From contig NZ_BMVF01000016.1 in NCBI RefSeq assembly GCF_014650575.1, positions 117,502-181,501 of the forward strand: a stretch of 64,000 nucleotides of DNA. Reading direction: 5' to 3'. Made by a program: the position numbers and the translations under genes. Source of the stretch: Streptomyces naganishii JCM 4654 (lineage in GTDB: Bacteria; Actinomycetota; Actinomycetes; Streptomycetales; Streptomycetaceae). This document shows positions 60,660 through 64,000 of this stretch, one piece after another. Position 1 is the stretch's first letter. The number at the start of each line of letters is the position of its first letter. The notes below the pieces were generated by a model. The model was given only the letters and a program-made list of their open reading frames with translations. It was not told the DNA's origin and did no database searches.

Positions 60660-62684
60660 ATGCCGACGTACCACGAAATCATGAGCACGAACTTCTCCGC
60701 ACTCACCACGGCGGCCGACCGCTGGGACGCGATGGCGGCGGAGTTCGAGAACCAGGGGAAGGCCTACGGGCGCGAGGTCCACGGCATCGCGATGGGCCGC
60801 ACCTGGACGGGCCTGAGCGCGGAGGCCGCGAGCGCGCGCTTCACGGTCACCCTCAAGGAGTTCCAGTACGCCCGGACGGAGGCGAGGGCGGTCGCGTCAC
60901 TGCTGCGGGACGCGCACACCCAGTTCACCGCGCTGCGGGCGAGGCTGAGGACGGTGTGCGCGGAGGCGGTGGCGGCCGGGCTGAGGGTGTCGGAGCGGGG
61001 ACTGGTGACCGCGGACGGGCCGCACCATCCGGAGTCGGCCGTACGTTCCTGGCAGGACCGGATCGACAAGGTGGTCCGTGAGATGACGGACGCCGACACG
61101 GGTGTGCACATCGCGCTGGCCGCGGTGACGGTCGACTCGGACGTGCCGGCGGGCGGCAGGGGCTTCAACGGCGGCGCGCTCGGCGACATCGAGAGGTACG
61201 AGGCCCAGGCGGCGCGGAACACGCTGACGAAGCTGAGCAGGGGCGGCCACCTGTCGGGTGCCGAACTGGCCGAACTGGAGCGGACGTTCCGAGACAACAG
61301 CGGCGACGAGGCGTTCTCCCGAACGGTGCTGGACGACCTGGGCCCGGCGGGCACGATCCGCCTGACCAACGAGCTGAACGACCTGTCCCACGTCCGCCCA
61401 GGCCACGACGCGCAGAGGTACGCGACCCTCGAAACCGGCCTGGCCGACACGCTGGCGACGGCGACGCGGAACACAAACTCGCAGTGGTACCGCCACTGGC
61501 GCACGGGCATGCGCCACGCGGGCGTGGCGCACTACGCGACCGACGCTCAGGGAGCCCGCCTGGACAAGGCGGTGGGCTACCAGTCCTTGGCCACGCTGAT
61601 GCGGAAGGGCCACGGCTACGGCCGCGGCGTGCTCGAGGACCTGACCGACGACATGATCGCCGCGGAACGGCGGAACCCGGGAATCTGGCGCCTGAAGGGC
61701 GCGTACGCCGGCCACCACGAGGGCTGGTTCGCGAACGACCCGGTGGACGGAATGCTCGGCATCATGAGCCGGGACCCGGCGACGGCGGCCCATTACCTGA
61801 GCAACGAGTCCCACATGAAATACCTGATGAAGGACCGCGACTGGAAGGTCACGCTGTACGACCACGGAGGCGATAAGCCGTCCGGCTACACCCCGTCCTT
61901 GGACACGGACAACCGAGCGGGCTTGGGCGCCGCCCTCCAGTCAGCGGCAACCGGAATCGACCCCTCGGACAAACACGGGCACTACGTACCCCACACGAAA
62001 CAAAATGAAGCGGTACTGAATTCGGCAATCGCCTGCTTGTCCGACCAGGGCGACGACTTCCCCCCGGCACTGCGCCGCCCGATGGCCGGCATCCTGGTGA
62101 ACCACGGTGCGACGGTCCACGCGTCCATGAGCGAGATCGACATCTCGAAGTCCCCCCTGAAACAGGACGAACTCTTCGAGGTCACGAAACAGATCTCCAA
62201 GGACAAGGACGCCTACGCCACGCTGAACGGCGGCCTTAACCAGGCCCTGGTCTCAGCCATCCACCAGGACCCCTCCCGCTCCACAGAACCCTTGATCCGG
62301 GCCGGCCGAACAGTCGGCTTCCTGGAAGAGGCCCGCATCCAGTCCCAGGGCGACCCCCAACAAGCCACCTTCGAAACCAAGCCCCTGATCGACAAGGCCA
62401 TCAGCTACATCCCGGTCGTGAGCGGGGACGTGCAGGAGGGGTTCGATTACGTGACGGGGAAGTGGATGGAGGATGAGCAGAGGAGGCTGGATGAGGGGCA
62501 GGCGGATGAGAACATTCAGTCCTACTCAAAAAGAAATGGGCAGTTGATGGCGCTTTCCGATGAGTGGACCAGAGTAGATCGAGGGAGACGTGACTCAGAG
62601 TTTGAAGCGCAGGCGCAGATCAATCGTTCTGCGGTAGACGGAATGACGCACGCTCGAGGAATGTCCGGAGAGCGGCTGAAATGA
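60660..62684 (+). CDS. Large WXG-domain protein, putative type VII-associated
   Basis: 674 residues. The N-terminal 110 residues are two long helices around the Trp-x-Gly turn (GRTWTGLSAEAASARFTVTL, Trp49-Thr-Gly51), a WXG100-like module. The remainder is unrecognised: HYATDAQGARLDKAVGYQSL, GHHEGWFANDPVDGMLGIMS, RRPMAGILVNHGATVHASMS and a C-terminal region from about 590 with lower-GC codons. No signal peptide. It resembles Streptomyces proteins secreted or tethered by type VII systems and may be a toxin-like effector. Its role is inference from the WXG module and neighbourhood. Confidence 0.6.
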   Translation: MPTYHEIMSTNFSALTTAADRWDAMAAEFENQGKAYGREVHGIAMGRTWTGLSAEAASARFTVTLKEFQYARTEARAVASLLRDAHTQFTALRARLRTVCAEAVAAGLRVSERGLVTADGPHHPESAVRSWQDRIDKVVREMTDADTGVHIALAAVTVDSDVPAGGRGFNGGALGDIERYEAQAARNTLTKLSRGGHLSGAELAELERTFRDNSGDEAFSRTVLDDLGPAGTIRLTNELNDLSHVRPGHDAQRYATLETGLADTLATATRNTNSQWYRHWRTGMRHAGVAHYATDAQGARLDKAVGYQSLATLMRKGHGYGRGVLEDLTDDMIAAERRNPGIWRLKGAYAGHHEGWFANDPVDGMLGIMSRDPATAAHYLSNESHMKYLMKDRDWKVTLYDHGGDKPSGYTPSLDTDNRAGLGAALQSAATGIDPSDKHGHYVPHTKQNEAVLNSAIACLSDQGDDFPPALRRPMAGILVNHGATVHASMSEIDISKSPLKQDELFEVTKQISKDKDAYATLNGGLNQALVSAIHQDPSRSTEPLIRAGRTVGFLEEARIQSQGDPQQATFETKPLIDKAISYIPVVSGDVQEGFDYVTGKWMEDEQRRLDEGQADENIQSYSKRNGQLMALSDEWTRVDRGRRDSEFEAQAQINRSAVDGMTHARGMSGERLK

Positions 62685-63232
62685 CCTTACCTGTCCGCGC
62701 GTGTTCACGCATGTTCTGGGTCCTTCTGTCGGCCCTCGTTGCGAGTTGCAGTCCTGTTGTGGGCGGTGTGCCCAGCACGATTTGCGGGACGCGTATTGAT
62801 GGTGGTGTCGTGCGTTCGCTTTTTCCCTCCGTTCGAGGTCTGCGCGAGTTCAGTCGAGTCGATGCAAACCGTGCCACATCAGCCCCTTGTCTCCTGCTCT
62901 CCGGGCGTGACCCGGTGCTTGAACTTAACTTCTATTGGACCGTTGAAGCTCCAGACGTGACCCATTTCGCGGAATCCCGCGAGTTGCTGCTCCGCATCGA
63001 ACAGTTGCGAAACGTCGACAAAACTAGCGCCGTTGGTAACAATGGCGGCATCTCGACAGCGCCTTGTAATTTCAGAGGCAAAAACTACTTCACATTGACC
63101 TTTCGGTTGCCCCAGTTGAGCCCAGCTGACCCAACTCACCGCAAGGACATCGAGAAGTTCATGCGTGCCTACTTCCCCGCCACGGTCAGGACGCTCGGCT
63201 GCGAGCGGACGAGCCCCTCGCCGCAGACATGA
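62681..63232 (+). CDS. Putative lipoprotein with a TTA codon
   Basis: 183 residues, overlapping the large WXG-type gene by 4 bases (ATGA). The signal region RACSRMFWVLLSALVASC has a lipobox with Cys23. Mature sequence has four further Cys and FYWTVEAPDVTHFAESRELL and GISTAPCNFRGKNYFTLTFR. Codon 3 is TTA (62687-62689), which in Streptomyces needs the bldA tRNA and so couples translation to development. GC at third positions is lower than in neighbours, suggesting recent acquisition. It may be an immunity-like partner of the upstream protein; no direct evidence. Confidence 0.6.
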   Translation: MTLPVRACSRMFWVLLSALVASCSPVVGGVPSTICGTRIDGGVVRSLFPSVRGLREFSRVDANRATSAPCLLLSGRDPVLELNFYWTVEAPDVTHFAESRELLLRIEQLRNVDKTSAVGNNGGISTAPCNFRGKNYFTLTFRLPQLSPADPTHRKDIEKFMRAYFPATVRTLGCERTSPSPQT

Positions 63233-63390
63233 GTACGTGCACTCATGTCCCGCTCGCCACAAGCGACTTGGATGATGTGACGTTGGCCGTATCCCTCACG
63301 CGAGGGCACGCCCCGACGGAGATGTGTCACTGCTCGTAGATAGAGTTGTCACCGAGGCTTCCGCTTTACGAACGCACGGGGGAGGACGTT

Positions 63391-63945
63391 GTGTTGCCGA
63401 GCGATGCCGGGTCCGGAGCGGCCGACCAGCCGCCGTCGTTGCTGTCCGGCCTAGCAGGCATGTCCGGCGCCCTGAGCGCCGCGGTAGGCGCCCAGGCCGA
63501 CATGGCCATGGAACTGTCGTCGTTCACGAAGTTCCAGAAGCGAGTGGACGACCTGATCCGCGACCTGAAGGGCTCGGACGCCGGCCCGACGAAGGTCGGA
63601 CAGTCCCAGCTGGCCCGCCACCAGTTCGGCGGCGGGGGCGGCTCATGGGCCGAGGCCGCCGGCCTCTACACGGCGTACGAGACGGTGATCAGCGAGCTGG
63701 AGACACTGTCGAAGCTGCTGTCCGACTCCATGGAGGGCATGGGCATCGCCGTCATGGCCTCGCACAAGGGCTACCAGAACATCGACCTGGACACCCGCCA
63801 CCGCATGGCGGCGATCAGCGCCGAGGCGAGGAAGAACTACGGCGGGAACTACGATCCCTCCCTGCCCCAGCACAGCCACGACGCCGGAACCAAGTCGCCG
63901 CATACCGAGCAGTCGCCGACGGGCGACGCGGGCGGCTCGATCTGA
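63391..63945 (+). CDS. WXG100-like helical protein
   Basis: 184 residues from GTG at 63391 (GGAGG 5 bases upstream); an ATG at 63346 would add unconserved residues. Helical segments LLSGLAGMSGALSAAVGAQA, LSSFTKFQKRVDDLIRDLKG and SWAEAAGLYTAYETVISELE, with the Trp in GSWAEAAG as the helix-turn residue, resemble ESX substrates. The end is polar and disordered (HSHDAGTKSPHTEQSPTGDA). It belongs to the same cluster, separated by 158 bases from the lipoprotein gene. Confidence 0.6.
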   Translation: MLPSDAGSGAADQPPSLLSGLAGMSGALSAAVGAQADMAMELSSFTKFQKRVDDLIRDLKGSDAGPTKVGQSQLARHQFGGGGGSWAEAAGLYTAYETVISELETLSKLLSDSMEGMGIAVMASHKGYQNIDLDTRHRMAAISAEARKNYGGNYDPSLPQHSHDAGTKSPHTEQSPTGDAGGSI

Positions 63946-64000
63946 TGGTGGGCGAGGGTTCTGGCTCTGGTGGTGGTACGTCCTTCGAGGGCATGAGTCA
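63945..64000 (+). CDS. Start of a further cluster gene (cut by window)
   Basis: The ATG at 63945 overlaps the previous stop by one base and the frame is open to the end: MVGEGSGSGGGTSFEGMS, 18 codons visible. The overlap suggests a coupled gene. Not assignable further. Confidence 0.55.
   Translation, partial: MVGEGSGSGGGTSFEGMS

Overview
The window is high-GC actinobacterial chromosome, almost certainly Streptomyces. Third codon positions are nearly always G or C, GTG and TTG starts are frequent, neighbouring genes are joined by ATGA or GTGA overlaps, and NusG carries a long acidic N-terminal extension. The gene order (korAB, two-component genes, partial second nuo operon, htpX, yajQ, tRNA-Tyr site, rpmG, MaoC pair, murB, aspC, tRNA-Trp, secE-nusG-rplKA-rplJL-rpoBC, rpsL-rpsG-fusA-tuf) is the conserved core order of Streptomyces chromosomes as I remember it from S. 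coelicolor. No rRNA, CRISPR array, insertion sequence or integrated phage was seen.

Left third (1-18,233): an NmrA-like oxidoreductase (cut by the window edge) is divergent from an HxlR repressor. Then come the 2-oxoglutarate:ferredoxin oxidoreductase korAB behind an unusual repeat leader, and a NarL-type response regulator with two paralogous histidine kinases. A ten-gene nuoA-B-C-H-I-J-K-L-M-N operon follows. It lacks nuoD and the whole NADH-oxidising module nuoEFG. Its position beside korAB suggests, but does not prove, electron input from reduced ferredoxin.

Middle (18,234-34,600): htpX, a YccF-like membrane protein, a cluster of DnaA-box-like sequences, an amino-acid permease, a GlsB/YeaQ protein, yajQ, a tRNA-Tyr remnant without D- and anticodon arms, a degenerate cytosine-deaminase-like protein, tRNA-Thr, tRNA-Met, rpmG, two MaoC-type dehydratase genes, a TetR/MFS efflux pair, murB, an NAD(P)H-binding protein/TetR divergent pair with a clear double operator, an adenosine-deaminase-like enzyme, an aspartate-type aminotransferase and tRNA-Trp.

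Right half (34,601-64,000): the transcription/translation core secE, nusG, rplK, rplA, a lipoprotein, rplJ, rplL, rpoB, rpoC, and then rpsL, rpsG, fusA, tuf. Between rpoC and rpsL sits an accessory minus-strand cluster. It encodes a class III nucleotide-cyclase-like protein, a P-loop/helical-repeat protein, an SPFH-like protein and an M48 metallopeptidase, and a Crp/Fnr regulator lies upstream. The first two proteins share a short glycine-rich motif of about 26 residues. This is my best candidate for an undescribed system. The right end holds a run of WXG/type VII-like genes, including a TTA-containing lipoprotein gene of lower GC.
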